From the IMG/VR virus record IMGVR_UViG_3300046167_000307, positions 1-39,460 of that record: a stretch of DNA of 39,460 nucleotides. One strand, 5' to 3'. The notes beneath the pieces are model-generated. The model worked only from the letters and a program-made list of their open reading frames with translations. It was not told the origin of the DNA and did not search any database. Positions within the stretch are counted from its first letter, which is position 1. Each line of letters opens with the position of its first letter. The DNA is from a virus. Of this stretch, positions 1 to 7,133 are shown piece by piece. Both the position numbers and the translations under genes were made by a program.

Positions 1-139
1 AGAAGCCTGGTATGCAGTTCCTGCTGGAATTTACAAGAGTAATAAACATTCAATGTTCGGTGGTAATTTTATCCACACTTCAGATTCAAGGTTTCCTGGC
101 AGAGCGCCGATTCCTGTTCACGATAGAGTAGAAGCATAA
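1..139 (+). CDS. 3' end of an unknown protein (partial)
   Basis: The frame starting at base 2 is open from the window edge to a TAA at 137-139 and encodes about 45 residues, ending in PIPVHDRVEA. The start lies outside the window. The stop overlaps the ATG of the next gene in a TAATG junction, a form that recurs in this genome and suggests translational coupling. The residues are rich in glycine, proline and aromatics. I do not recognise the family. Confidence 0.5.
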   Translation, partial: EAWYAVPAGIYKSNKHSMFGGNFIHTSDSRFPGRAPIPVHDRVEA

Positions 140-348
140 TGAGCATCTACTCACTACCAAAAGGCACTTCGTGGTATTACCGCGAGATGGGTTCCAGAAG
201 CAAAAAGACTGGTAAGTTATCCTACTACAATGTAAAGGTAACAGATCATAAAATTGTGGACTGTGAATGTAAAGCCAGAGAGTTTAGCCGTTATACTCCA
301 TGTAAGCACATGAAAAGATTACATGAAAAAATTGGCCATAGTTTGTAA
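139..348 (+). CDS. Small SWIM-type zinc-finger protein
   Basis: A 69-residue basic protein with C42-x-C44, ten residues, then C55-x-H57, which is the CxCx(n)CxH signature of SWIM zinc fingers. SWIM domains bind DNA or protein and usually sit inside larger transposases, SNF2 helicases or ubiquitin ligases, so a stand-alone copy of this size is compact. The region before the finger (YYNVKVTDHKIVDCEC) looks like the short beta strands that normally precede it. The gene overlaps the upstream stop by one base and lies just before a nuclease-like gene. The motif is seen; a nucleic-acid-binding role is inferred. It could also be a structural zinc knuckle. Confidence 0.6.
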   Translation: MSIYSLPKGTSWYYREMGSRSKKTGKLSYYNVKVTDHKIVDCECKAREFSRYTPCKHMKRLHEKIGHSL

Positions 349-378
349 GTTTTAAAATAAACATGTAATTATATTAAT

Positions 379-900
379 ATGAAAGCAATACAACAAATAC
401 AATCACTTCTGCAAGAGGCAGAACAGATCGCCAAAGATCAACTAGGACTTGACAATATATTCTATAATGAGAGGTTCATAGAGATGTTCATGGCAAATCA
501 TTTAGGCCATGAGTATGGTAACAATACTCAGGGTGGCGACGCCTTAGATGCCACTGAAACGCCTACAGAGTATAAGGCAATCAACATGAGAAACAAGGGT
601 AAATCTGGTACTTTCCAGTTCCATTGGTTATCAAAGAACAAAATCGAAAAGTACGCGCAAACGAATAATATGTACTTTGCCGTCAGAGATGGAGTTACTA
701 TCAAGAAAATCTACGAAGTACCGACTGATGTTATCATGCCAGTTCTAGAAGCTAAAGCTACTGGAGGCAAATCAATCCATGGTCACGCAGGATTTAATGA
801 AAAGAAATTAATCGAAACGTTTAACGCAACACTAGTTTATGACAGCGAGAAAGAATACTGTGCATATTCTGGTCTAACATCACCAGCAGCTTATGAGTAA
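379..900 (+). CDS. PD-(D/E)XK-like (restriction-type) nuclease
   Basis: A 173-residue protein. Residues 52-66 read G-G-D-A-L-D, a short gap, then E64-Y-K66. This matches the D...(D/E)xK catalytic signature of restriction-endonuclease-fold enzymes, with D54 or D57, E64 and K66 as candidate metal and catalytic residues. The following strand and helix (FQFHWLSKNKIEKY, then YFAVRDGVTIKKIYEV) fit the core of type II restriction-like nucleases. No methyltransferase gene lies nearby, so a role in host DNA degradation, phage exclusion or DNA processing is more likely than a restriction-modification pair. The stop overlaps the next start. The fold is inferred from motif spacing only. Confidence 0.5.
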   Translation: MKAIQQIQSLLQEAEQIAKDQLGLDNIFYNERFIEMFMANHLGHEYGNNTQGGDALDATETPTEYKAINMRNKGKSGTFQFHWLSKNKIEKYAQTNNMYFAVRDGVTIKKIYEVPTDVIMPVLEAKATGGKSIHGHAGFNEKKLIETFNATLVYDSEKEYCAYSGLTSPAAYE

Positions 901-1141
901 AAGAAAAACACCAGTCTCGTTATTAATCGAGGCACTACAAGATGAATTAGAAAGTAGCCCAAAAGAAGTATGGCAAGGAATGGAATATGCAATTGCAATA
1001 GCAAGAACATTCCTAGATGAAGAGAAGAAGATTATGTGCAAATTTGCAGATGATTGGGCAGATGCTCGCGAGGCAACAGAACGCCAACGCAAAATAGAAG
1101 AAGATGAATTCAATAGCCACCTAGGCAGATTCAGACCGTAA
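893..1141 (+). CDS. Small charged helical protein, unknown function
   Basis: An 82-residue protein starting at an ATG eight bases inside the end of the nuclease-like gene, so the two are probably co-translated. It is strongly helical and acidic (EALQDELESSPKEVWQ, then TERQRKIEEDEF) with no signal peptide, membrane segment or metal motif. An antisense open frame covers almost the same bases, but the plus-strand frame fits the operon and its overlaps. The close coupling leaves room for a partner or inhibitor role, but nothing in the sequence proves it. Confidence 0.5.
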   Translation: MSKRKTPVSLLIEALQDELESSPKEVWQGMEYAIAIARTFLDEEKKIMCKFADDWADAREATERQRKIEEDEFNSHLGRFRP

Positions 1142-1170
1142 ACATTAACTAATTTTAAACTATAAACTAT

Positions 1171-1383
1171 ATGACTTTAGAAAATCTTAAAAAATACGCA
1201 GAGGGAATGTCCAACACATATCCTGACTTAGACAACGAAATCAGAGACCTTTACTTTCTAGCAGAAATGGAAGTAGAAGATGGAGAGTCTGAAACACATG
1301 AATGCGAATTAGCAATTCATGATATTAAACAGCTTATTACTGATTGGGATAAATCAGTACAAAAATTAAAAAGAGGTGAGTAG
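1171..1383 (+). CDS. Small acidic protein, unknown function
   Basis: A 70-residue acidic protein (for example DLYFLAEMEVEDGESE) predicted to be mostly helical, with no recognisable motif. The ATG follows an A/T-rich leader without a Shine-Dalgarno sequence. The last eight bases overlap the GTG start of the next gene. It belongs to the run of small accessory genes at the left end of the window. Confidence 0.5.
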   Translation: MTLENLKKYAEGMSNTYPDLDNEIRDLYFLAEMEVEDGESETHECELAIHDIKQLITDWDKSVQKLKRGE

Positions 1384-1966
1384 ACAATTCACATGGTGGC
1401 GAAGATTTCATGGTAGTGCAAAAATACCTAAGAAGTATTTGTACAAAGCTGCTAGTGAATTACAGCAGAGAATTGAGTTCGGCGAATATGAAGTTGATAA
1501 CCTAGGTAGAGAATATATGCTCGAAGAGTTAATCTATGAAAAGAAAGAAAAAGAACTTAGAGCAGAAAAGCCATGGGCAGACGAAGAGTCTATCTGGGAG
1601 TTCTTACATCCTATCAACAAGCAATATAGGAAGAGGCAAAATCTAATTATGAAAGCACATCTTCTAGCCGAACAAAAACTGCTACGCAAACTGCGAGATG
1701 ATTTACATAAAGAATTTAATACGGTATCTCAAGAAAGAATTGCAGAAGAAATGGAAACATTCGATGGCACAACTAGAGAATTCTACTTTCATATTAAATC
1801 AATTGCGTTAGGTAAAAAGTTCGATCCTAATAAACAGCAAAGATTTATACAAGAGCAGCCAAGACATATCCTCAAACCCAAAGAAAGAAAATATGTAGAT
1901 CTTTGGATGAGATTAGTAAAGAAACATAAATGGGAACCTTTCTTAAATTGGAACAATTACCAATAA
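1376..1966 (+). CDS. Basic helical protein, unknown function (GTG start)
   Basis: A 196-residue protein that begins with GTG, overlapping the previous gene by eight bases. It is rich in Lys, Arg, Glu and Trp, with long charged helices (for example EQKLLRKLRDDLHKEF) and no membrane segment or catalytic motif that I recognise. The GTG start is chosen because it gives the same short overlap seen at neighbouring junctions and because the open frame starts there. A nucleic-acid or protein-binding role would fit the composition but is only a guess. Confidence 0.5.
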   Translation: MSRQFTWWRRFHGSAKIPKKYLYKAASELQQRIEFGEYEVDNLGREYMLEELIYEKKEKELRAEKPWADEESIWEFLHPINKQYRKRQNLIMKAHLLAEQKLLRKLRDDLHKEFNTVSQERIAEEMETFDGTTREFYFHIKSIALGKKFDPNKQQRFIQEQPRHILKPKERKYVDLWMRLVKKHKWEPFLNWNNYQ

Positions 1967-1970
1967 ACCA

Positions 1971-2159
1971 CTGAGCGACATCATTTGGTATATTTTTTTA
2001 GGTGTACTATTCAACTGGTTTTGGGACTGGATGTCTGATGTAACTAAACAAGAAGACATGCGACTAACATGGTTTCAACGTTTTACTGCTATCTTTCTTT
2101 GGCCAGCATACTTGATTTCGTTCTTATATCATTTTATTAAAGCAATGAACAATGACTAA
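1971..2159 (+). CDS. Short membrane protein with unclear start
   Basis: The frame is open from a TAA at 1944-1946 to a TAA at 2157-2159, overlapping the next ATG (2152) by eight bases. It encodes two hydrophobic stretches: IIWYIFLGVLFNWFWDW, then AIFLWPAYLISFLYHF near the C terminus, separated by a charged linker. No ATG, GTG or TTG precedes the first segment. A CTG at 1971 gives 62 residues. The first ATG (2031) gives 42 residues and loses that segment. The rare start, or a lost base at the start, is unresolved. The composition and the overlap argue that this is a real small membrane protein. Confidence 0.4.
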   Translation: MSDIIWYIFLGVLFNWFWDWMSDVTKQEDMRLTWFQRFTAIFLWPAYLISFLYHFIKAMNND

Positions 2160-3075
2160 CTACGGATATTGTTGCATTAATATGCAACTCAGACAACAAA
2201 AACCATCAATTACTACAAATCGTTCTATGATTAAACGTACGTTCCAGGCTAAAGGCATGGACTACGCGTCAGAACTTATTGTACAGAACGTACGAGATCT
2301 ACGTGAGATTATCAAATGGAATGAAGCCAATGGTATCAAGCTTTATCGTATGTCTTCAGATATTATGCCGTGGATGTCAGAGTATAATATATCAGATCTT
2401 AAAGATTTTAGAATTATCAGAACTATTCTAGAAGACTGTGGCGATCTGGCAAGGGAGTACGGTCAGAGGATTACATTCCACCCTGGACCATTCGATGTCC
2501 TCGCATCACTAAATGAAAACGTTGTCACCAAATCTATTGCTGATCTCAACAAGCATGGTGAAATATTTGACCTTATGGGTCTACCGCGTACTCCCTATGC
2601 TGCGATCAATATTCATGTCAATACTACACAAGGTGGTAAAGAAGAAGCTATGCAGAGATTCGTAGATAACTTCCACTTACTTGACCCTTCTATTAAAAGC
2701 AGACTTGTAGTAGAAAATGACGACAAACAAAAGCAATATGCTGTAGAAGATCTTTATCAAGGTATCTATAGTAAGATTAACATTCCAATTACATTTGACT
2801 ATCATCACCATTGGTGTCATCCAGGTGAGTTGACTCAAGAGGAAGCACTTAAAATGGCTTCAACAACTTGGCCTAAGGACATCAAACAACTTTGCCATTA
2901 TTCTTCATGCAAGCAAATACATGAGGATTCATCCGTAATGGCTAGGGCTCACGCCGACTATATTTATGAACATATTAATACTTATGGCCTTAATCTGGAC
3001 ATTGAGTTAGAGGCAAAGGCAAAAGAATTAGCTGTTCAAAAATATGTGAAACAATTTGCATCACAATTAGTATAA
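2152..3075 (+). CDS. uvsE: UV damage endonuclease, UvdE/Uve1 family
   Basis: A 307-residue protein with the family hallmarks in order: GYCCIN at 5-10, YRMSSD at 65-70, the HPG turn (H110), VEND ending in the acidic pair around E188-D191, and DYHHH at 216-220. These belong to the metal-binding TIM barrel that nicks DNA 5' of UV photoproducts and starts alternative excision repair. The length is typical. The start overlaps the small membrane-protein gene. T4 itself uses the unrelated DenV glycosylase, so this is a different solution to UV repair, plausible for a phage of sunlit water. Function is inferred from strong family resemblance. Confidence 0.9.
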   Translation: MTNYGYCCINMQLRQQKPSITTNRSMIKRTFQAKGMDYASELIVQNVRDLREIIKWNEANGIKLYRMSSDIMPWMSEYNISDLKDFRIIRTILEDCGDLAREYGQRITFHPGPFDVLASLNENVVTKSIADLNKHGEIFDLMGLPRTPYAAINIHVNTTQGGKEEAMQRFVDNFHLLDPSIKSRLVVENDDKQKQYAVEDLYQGIYSKINIPITFDYHHHWCHPGELTQEEALKMASTTWPKDIKQLCHYSSCKQIHEDSSVMARAHADYIYEHINTYGLNLDIELEAKAKELAVQKYVKQFASQLV

Positions 3076-3093
3076 CCCTTAAATAATATCATT

Positions 3094-3300
3094 ATGACAA
3101 AAGTTTTAAACACGTTAAAATCAGTATTAACCAATTAACTCAATCTTAAGCCAATGGTTCTATCTTATCGGATTATTATGGATGTTTAGCTCATTTCTCT
3201 ACATTGGTAAAGCCTCAATTTTGGATAGTTCTTAGGTTTTGCGAATTCTTTTTACTGGAGTCAAAACATTATCAATGAAATTAAATTAAATAAAAATTAA
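3094..3300 (+). pseudogene. Small membrane protein gene broken by frame shifts
   Basis: An ATG at 3094 opens MTKVLNTLKSVLTN and then hits a stop. Shifting one frame continues into a hydrophobic segment, QWFYLIGLLWMFSSFLYIG. A second shift near 3230 continues as LGFANSFYWSQNIINEI and ends at TAA 3298-3300. The joined product would be about 68 residues with one membrane helix. Two breaks in 200 bases resemble indel errors seen elsewhere in the window, although real decay cannot be excluded. The family is unknown. Confidence 0.35.
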
Positions 3301-3302
3301 AT

Positions 3303-3552
3303 ATGGAGTTTAAAAGTAGACGCTCTTAAGAGCAAAGTATCAAGCTGAAAAGCTTGAAGCAATCGCAACCCTTGAAGTATACGTTAAAAATTCAGTTGGT
3401 ATCGGTGAGCACCCGCAAATCATCGAAGAGATGGCAAACTTGTAGAACAAGTAGCCAATGCTAATGATTGTTTAGCAACATTAGACGAAATCTTCATTCA
3501 AGATGGAGATGATACCACTAACGTCGCTCAAGAAGGCTCCGTAAATAGTTGA
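3303..3552 (+). pseudogene. Small conserved-looking phage protein, frame-shifted
   Basis: ATG 3303 starts MEFK. After one or two single-base shifts the frame reads QAEKLEAIATLEVYVKNSVG and then IGEHPQIIEEMANL. A further shift gives VEQVANANDCLATLDEIF and ends at TGA 3550. The pieces join into an acidic helical protein of about 82 residues. I have an impression that T4-like marine phages carry similar small proteins with an LEVY...GIGEHP pattern, but I cannot confirm it. The gene sits directly before the terminator at 3587-3617, so it is the last gene of its transcription unit. Sequencing indels are the simplest explanation. Confidence 0.4.
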
Positions 3553-3586
3553 TTTATTTAGGCTAGACATAGACGACTTAAGGAGC

Positions 3587-3617
3587 AAGGGACCTATTAA
3601 TTTAGGTCCCTTTTTTT
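3587..3617 (+). terminator. Rho-independent terminator
   Basis: A perfect 10-bp stem, AAGGGACCTA (3587-3596) pairing with TAGGTCCCTT (3603-3612), around a six-base loop and continuing into a run of T to 3617. It separates the left accessory operon from the head-core-like cluster beginning at 3634. Confidence 0.9.
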
Positions 3618-3633
3618 GTTTGATATATAATAA

Positions 3634-4647
3634 ATGAATACATTCACTGGACAAGAGGTGGCAGATCATATTGAGTATATTACTCCGGAAGAATCTGACG
3701 TGCCTGATTATTTTATTGACAAGTATATTCTACCTAATGATGGCTGGAAGAATAAACCTATTAAGTTAAAAGATCTACTAAAAGATAGAGACTTTAAAGA
3801 CTACTATAAATCTGGCGAAGAGCGTTATGAAGATTGGGAAGTTAGTGGTGATGACCTATACCAAGAATTAGTTGTATATAAAGGTAAATTACTAGATGGT
3901 TATTCTAGAGCAACGAGAATGTTAAGAGCGGGCGAGAAGACCGCAGGTGCTTATGTATTAGAACATAATAAATTTGTAATGGAGTCTAAGGTATTTGAAA
4001 GATATACAAAACTAGATTCTATCTCAAATAAACTATTAGGTGATTGCTTTAGACAGTGGGTATTAGATTTTAAGAACGGTAAAAAATCTTCTAGCTACTC
4101 ATTTGAAGTACAGAACCCAGGGTTAACATTCGACTTAAATTGTGCTATCTATTTTAAAGGTAAAGGATTTGAGGTCCTAAACTCTACTGGAGCTGATGGT
4201 AGAGATGAAGACGATGATGGTGATTGGCAAGATCCATTTATTAATGTAGACTTTGCTTGTAACCCAGATTGGTTACCTACCTACTGGTCAGATATTTACT
4301 TTCATTTAGCAGATGTCCTAAGACATGAGATCGAACATATTACTCAAGATGGTATTGATATTGGTAATTATAGAAAGGGCAAACCTAATGAGCCAGATGA
4401 TATGATGAGGATGATGATTAATAATGGTATGTTATCTAAAATGTACTATTTACTTTTACCTAAAGAAGTGGATGCAAATTTACAAGGCTTAAGATTTGAG
4501 GCTAAGAAGAGAGGCGAGAAGACCATTGATGCTGTAAATAGATACTTGGATTCTAAAGTAGAAATGGGAGAGATAAATAATAAAGAAAGAGCTGAAGTCC
4601 TGGTAAAATGGACTGCTCGTGCAAAACACCTAGGATTCAAGCTATGA
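3634..4647 (+). CDS. ParB-like plus HExxH metallopeptidase-like protein
   Basis: A 337-residue protein with two recognisable parts. Around residues 85-110, KLLDGYSRATRMLRAGEKTA and the following AYVLE resemble the ParB/sulfiredoxin-like fold (DGxxR...A...aG...pv.V). In the C-terminal half, LRHEIEHITQDG gives H231-E-x-x-H235, the zinc-binding HExxH motif of metallopeptidases. The stretch before it is rich in Asp. It is the first gene after the terminator and heads the cluster of proteins with capsid-targeting-like N termini, overlapping the next gene by four bases (ATGA). A maturation or processing role in the head is possible but inferred. Confidence 0.5.
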   Translation: MNTFTGQEVADHIEYITPEESDVPDYFIDKYILPNDGWKNKPIKLKDLLKDRDFKDYYKSGEERYEDWEVSGDDLYQELVVYKGKLLDGYSRATRMLRAGEKTAGAYVLEHNKFVMESKVFERYTKLDSISNKLLGDCFRQWVLDFKNGKKSSSYSFEVQNPGLTFDLNCAIYFKGKGFEVLNSTGADGRDEDDDGDWQDPFINVDFACNPDWLPTYWSDIYFHLADVLRHEIEHITQDGIDIGNYRKGKPNEPDDMMRMMINNGMLSKMYYLLLPKEVDANLQGLRFEAKKRGEKTIDAVNRYLDSKVEMGEINNKERAEVLVKWTARAKHLGFKL

Positions 4648-5000
4648 AACATATAATACAATTTAATGATTTTGTTTTAGAGAATAGAAAGAACAAGCCT
4701 AATACTAAGAAGGCTGTTGCTAAAATTCAAAAGGTTATAGTTAAGCAAAGTGAAAAGATAGGTAAAGAAACTGAAAAAGCAAAAAAGCTATCTCAATCCT
4801 CAGAGGTTGTAAATAAAATGTCAGCTTCATTAGCTAAAATGAAGATACAGTTAGCACAGGCAGAAGCTCAGAAACAATCAGTTAAACAACAGATTGAAAT
4901 TAAGAAAGGGCAGATTAGAACTGCTAAAGATCAGGCTAAAGCTAACAAAGAAGTTAAAAAGAAAGCTAAAGAAACTAAAAAAGAAGAGTCTGATAAATAA
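4644..5000 (+). CDS. Lys-rich coiled-coil protein, possible head core/internal protein
   Basis: An ATG at 4644, overlapping the upstream stop as ATGA, is preferred over an in-frame ATG at 4608 that lies inside the previous gene. The product is 118 residues. Its N terminus, MKHIIQFNDFVLE, resembles the short capsid-targeting peptide of T4 internal proteins (MKTYQEFIAE), which is removed by the gp21 protease after a Glu. The remainder is an extended helix of Lys, Glu, Gln and Ala with no globular motif, ending in a highly charged tail. This suits a scaffold or DNA-associated internal protein. The assignment rests on N-terminal pattern, composition and position. Confidence 0.5.
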   Translation: MKHIIQFNDFVLENRKNKPNTKKAVAKIQKVIVKQSEKIGKETEKAKKLSQSSEVVNKMSASLAKMKIQLAQAEAQKQSVKQQIEIKKGQIRTAKDQAKANKEVKKKAKETKKEESDK

Positions 5001-5004
5001 TAAT

Positions 5005-7089
5005 ATGAGATTTATTAAACCACTTAACGAAAAGAAGCCGAAAGGCGCTCCTGAATTTCATCATTCAGATGCTCCTGATGCTGAGGGTAGATTTAAAGAC
5101 CTAGGTATCAAGGATCTTGCAGCATGGTTAATTAAAACCAGAAAGAAGGATGTAAAAAAGATTAGCGGTTCTCTAACTCAGCAAATAGTTTTTAATAGAG
5201 GTGACGATCCTAAATATGCAGAGAAAATGGAAAAGGTAAGAAAGGAAGTCTATAAACAATTAGGTAGAGAAGACCTAATCGATAAAATGGATGAAAGTTT
5301 ACAAAAGCCTCTTTACAATTCTTTTTTTCTTTTAGAATTTCAGAAATGGGTTTACAAGAATAGAGCCAAGATTAATAGAATGTCTAAAGAGGAAAAGATT
5401 GAATATCTAGAAGATAATTATATTAAGAAGTACGGTAAGTCACATTTAGGTAGTGAGGATTTAAGAGGTGTAGGTTATGACATTTATCATACGTTAGTTT
5501 TAGATAATATTATTAAAGAGTCGGTTAATGAAGCTAAGATGCCGAAGAAATATATTGGCAATGATGAGATAGTCTATCTTAAAACTAAAGAGGATTCAAG
5601 AGGTGCTCATTACAACCTTTACTATAAAGGACATAATATTGATGTAGGTGGTTATAGGTTCGGTAGTGAAAAGGAATTAGAAGATTTTGCTGGTAACTAT
5701 ATTCTATCTAATCAACTATATAGAAAACTAAGATATGAAGATTCAATACCTCTACCAGAATCTATAGATATGCATTATTTAGACAATGCTAAAGATAGTC
5801 TTCAACCTAAAAATGTTTACCAACATTTAGGTGTTGAGTATGGTCAAACTAGAAGAGGTGACAAGTATGTTATGATTAACTATATACCTGTATCAAGACC
5901 TCAGAGTCAACAACCTGAATGGGTCAAAGTATTCTATGATAATGATAAAGACCTAAAGAAAATCAGTAAAGAACTTGATATGGACCTTAAAGAGTCTGTA
6001 TTAAACGAAGAAGATTCATATAACGATTATCCAGCTGCTGCAAAGAAGAATGCACAAATGGCTATTGATTGGAAAGAGAAGTATGGTAGAGATGAAGTAC
6101 CTGCTGGAACTCCAGTTGGTTGGGCAAGAGCTCATCAATTAGCTAAAGGTGAAAAGATCTCAGCAGATACTGTAAAGAGAATGTCTGCATTTAATAGACA
6201 TAGAAAAAATTCATCAATTGCGCCAGAACATAAAGACGAACCTTGGAAAGATAACGGCTATGTAGCTTGGTTAATCTGGGGTGGCGACGAAGGTGTTGAT
6301 TGGGCAATTGAAAAATCAAAAGAAATAGACGCTATGAAAGAGTCAAAACAAATGAAGTATATTAAACCATTACATGAAGCTAAAAGAGGTGCAATCCATA
6401 AAGCTGCAAAGAAAGGAAGTTATCCTGTAAGTATTGTAGTAATTAATAGTGGTATGGTTGTTAAACAAGAATTAGTTGATACACCAGCTGCGGTTCCTGC
6501 AGTATTTAATGAATTACAAAAGCAATACCCTAACGCTGTAATAAGTGTTGAGTCTAGTACTGGAGAAACTCTATTTAGCGAGTCGGTAGTTAACGAAGGC
6601 TACTGGAGTGGCTATGACTATGATAAGTGGACTAAAGAAAATGGTAAACCTAAATATCCAAAATGGGTAAAGACTACTCTAAAGGAAATTGTTAAAGGTG
6701 GGTTCATGGACTCGGTTTACGATTCTGAACACATGTACATGGTTTTATGGTTAGGCTCATTTGATAATCAAAGAAGATCAGAACTTTCTGCGTATGACAA
6801 AAAAGGTATTAAGGAGTTTGGTAAAGTAGGCTATAAATTAGTTAGAGATAAATGGAATGACCTAACAGGCTACAATATGTTCTTTATGATGGGAGCAATG
6901 TATGCTCTTGAAGTCTCTAAACAAATTCAAGATAAAATAGCTAATGGTGAGCCTGTTGAACCAGCATATTATCTAATGAAAGAATACTTTAATAATTTCG
7001 GTATGGACACTAAGAGGAGTAGAATTTTTAATGCTGCTTATGAGAAACTAGAGAAGTGGATGAAGGATAATAACATCAAGACTCTATAA
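5005..7089 (+). CDS. Concatenated internal/head protein with repeated protease-like sites
   Basis: A 694-residue protein. The ATG at 5005 is chosen because the longer frame from 4894 lies inside the preceding coding region. It begins MRFIKPLNE and repeats the pattern internally as MKYIKPLHE (450-458). Further (L/V)-x-E sites lie in ESVNE (172-176), ESVLNE (330-335) and ESVVNE (526-531). T4 gp21 cleaves after Glu in (L/I)xE, so the chain could be cut into five or six pieces. Residues ~341-440 (YPAAAKKNAQMAIDWKEKYG through VAWLIWGGDEGVDWA) form a module I associate with phage head or virion proteins. The other segments are unknown. The upstream neighbour also has a targeting-like N terminus. 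Confidence 0.55.
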   Translation: MRFIKPLNEKKPKGAPEFHHSDAPDAEGRFKDLGIKDLAAWLIKTRKKDVKKISGSLTQQIVFNRGDDPKYAEKMEKVRKEVYKQLGREDLIDKMDESLQKPLYNSFFLLEFQKWVYKNRAKINRMSKEEKIEYLEDNYIKKYGKSHLGSEDLRGVGYDIYHTLVLDNIIKESVNEAKMPKKYIGNDEIVYLKTKEDSRGAHYNLYYKGHNIDVGGYRFGSEKELEDFAGNYILSNQLYRKLRYEDSIPLPESIDMHYLDNAKDSLQPKNVYQHLGVEYGQTRRGDKYVMINYIPVSRPQSQQPEWVKVFYDNDKDLKKISKELDMDLKESVLNEEDSYNDYPAAAKKNAQMAIDWKEKYGRDEVPAGTPVGWARAHQLAKGEKISADTVKRMSAFNRHRKNSSIAPEHKDEPWKDNGYVAWLIWGGDEGVDWAIEKSKEIDAMKESKQMKYIKPLHEAKRGAIHKAAKKGSYPVSIVVINSGMVVKQELVDTPAAVPAVFNELQKQYPNAVISVESSTGETLFSESVVNEGYWSGYDYDKWTKENGKPKYPKWVKTTLKEIVKGGFMDSVYDSEHMYMVLWLGSFDNQRRSELSAYDKKGIKEFGKVGYKLVRDKWNDLTGYNMFFMMGAMYALEVSKQIQDKIANGEPVEPAYYLMKEYFNNFGMDTKRSRIFNAAYEKLEKWMKDNNIKTL

Positions 7090-7107
7090 TACCATATTAG
7101 TAAGATA

Positions 7108-7115
7108 TATAAATA
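7108..7115 (+). promoter_or_regulatory. T4-type late promoter box TATAAATA
   Basis: An exact TATAAATA octamer 18 bases upstream of the ATG at 7134, in an AT-rich gap after the polyprotein-like gene. This is the -10 element recognised by the T4 late sigma gp55 in T4-like phages. Position and exact match support it as the late promoter for the BACON/FN3-like protein gene. Confidence 0.75.
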
Positions 7116-7133
7116 AACAAAGCAAATTAAAAC

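Noticed and set aside
880-1113. Minus-strand open frame of 77 codons
   Set aside because: It mirrors the plus-strand 82-residue gene, which fits the operon overlaps on both sides; the minus-strand product is low-complexity Ser rich.
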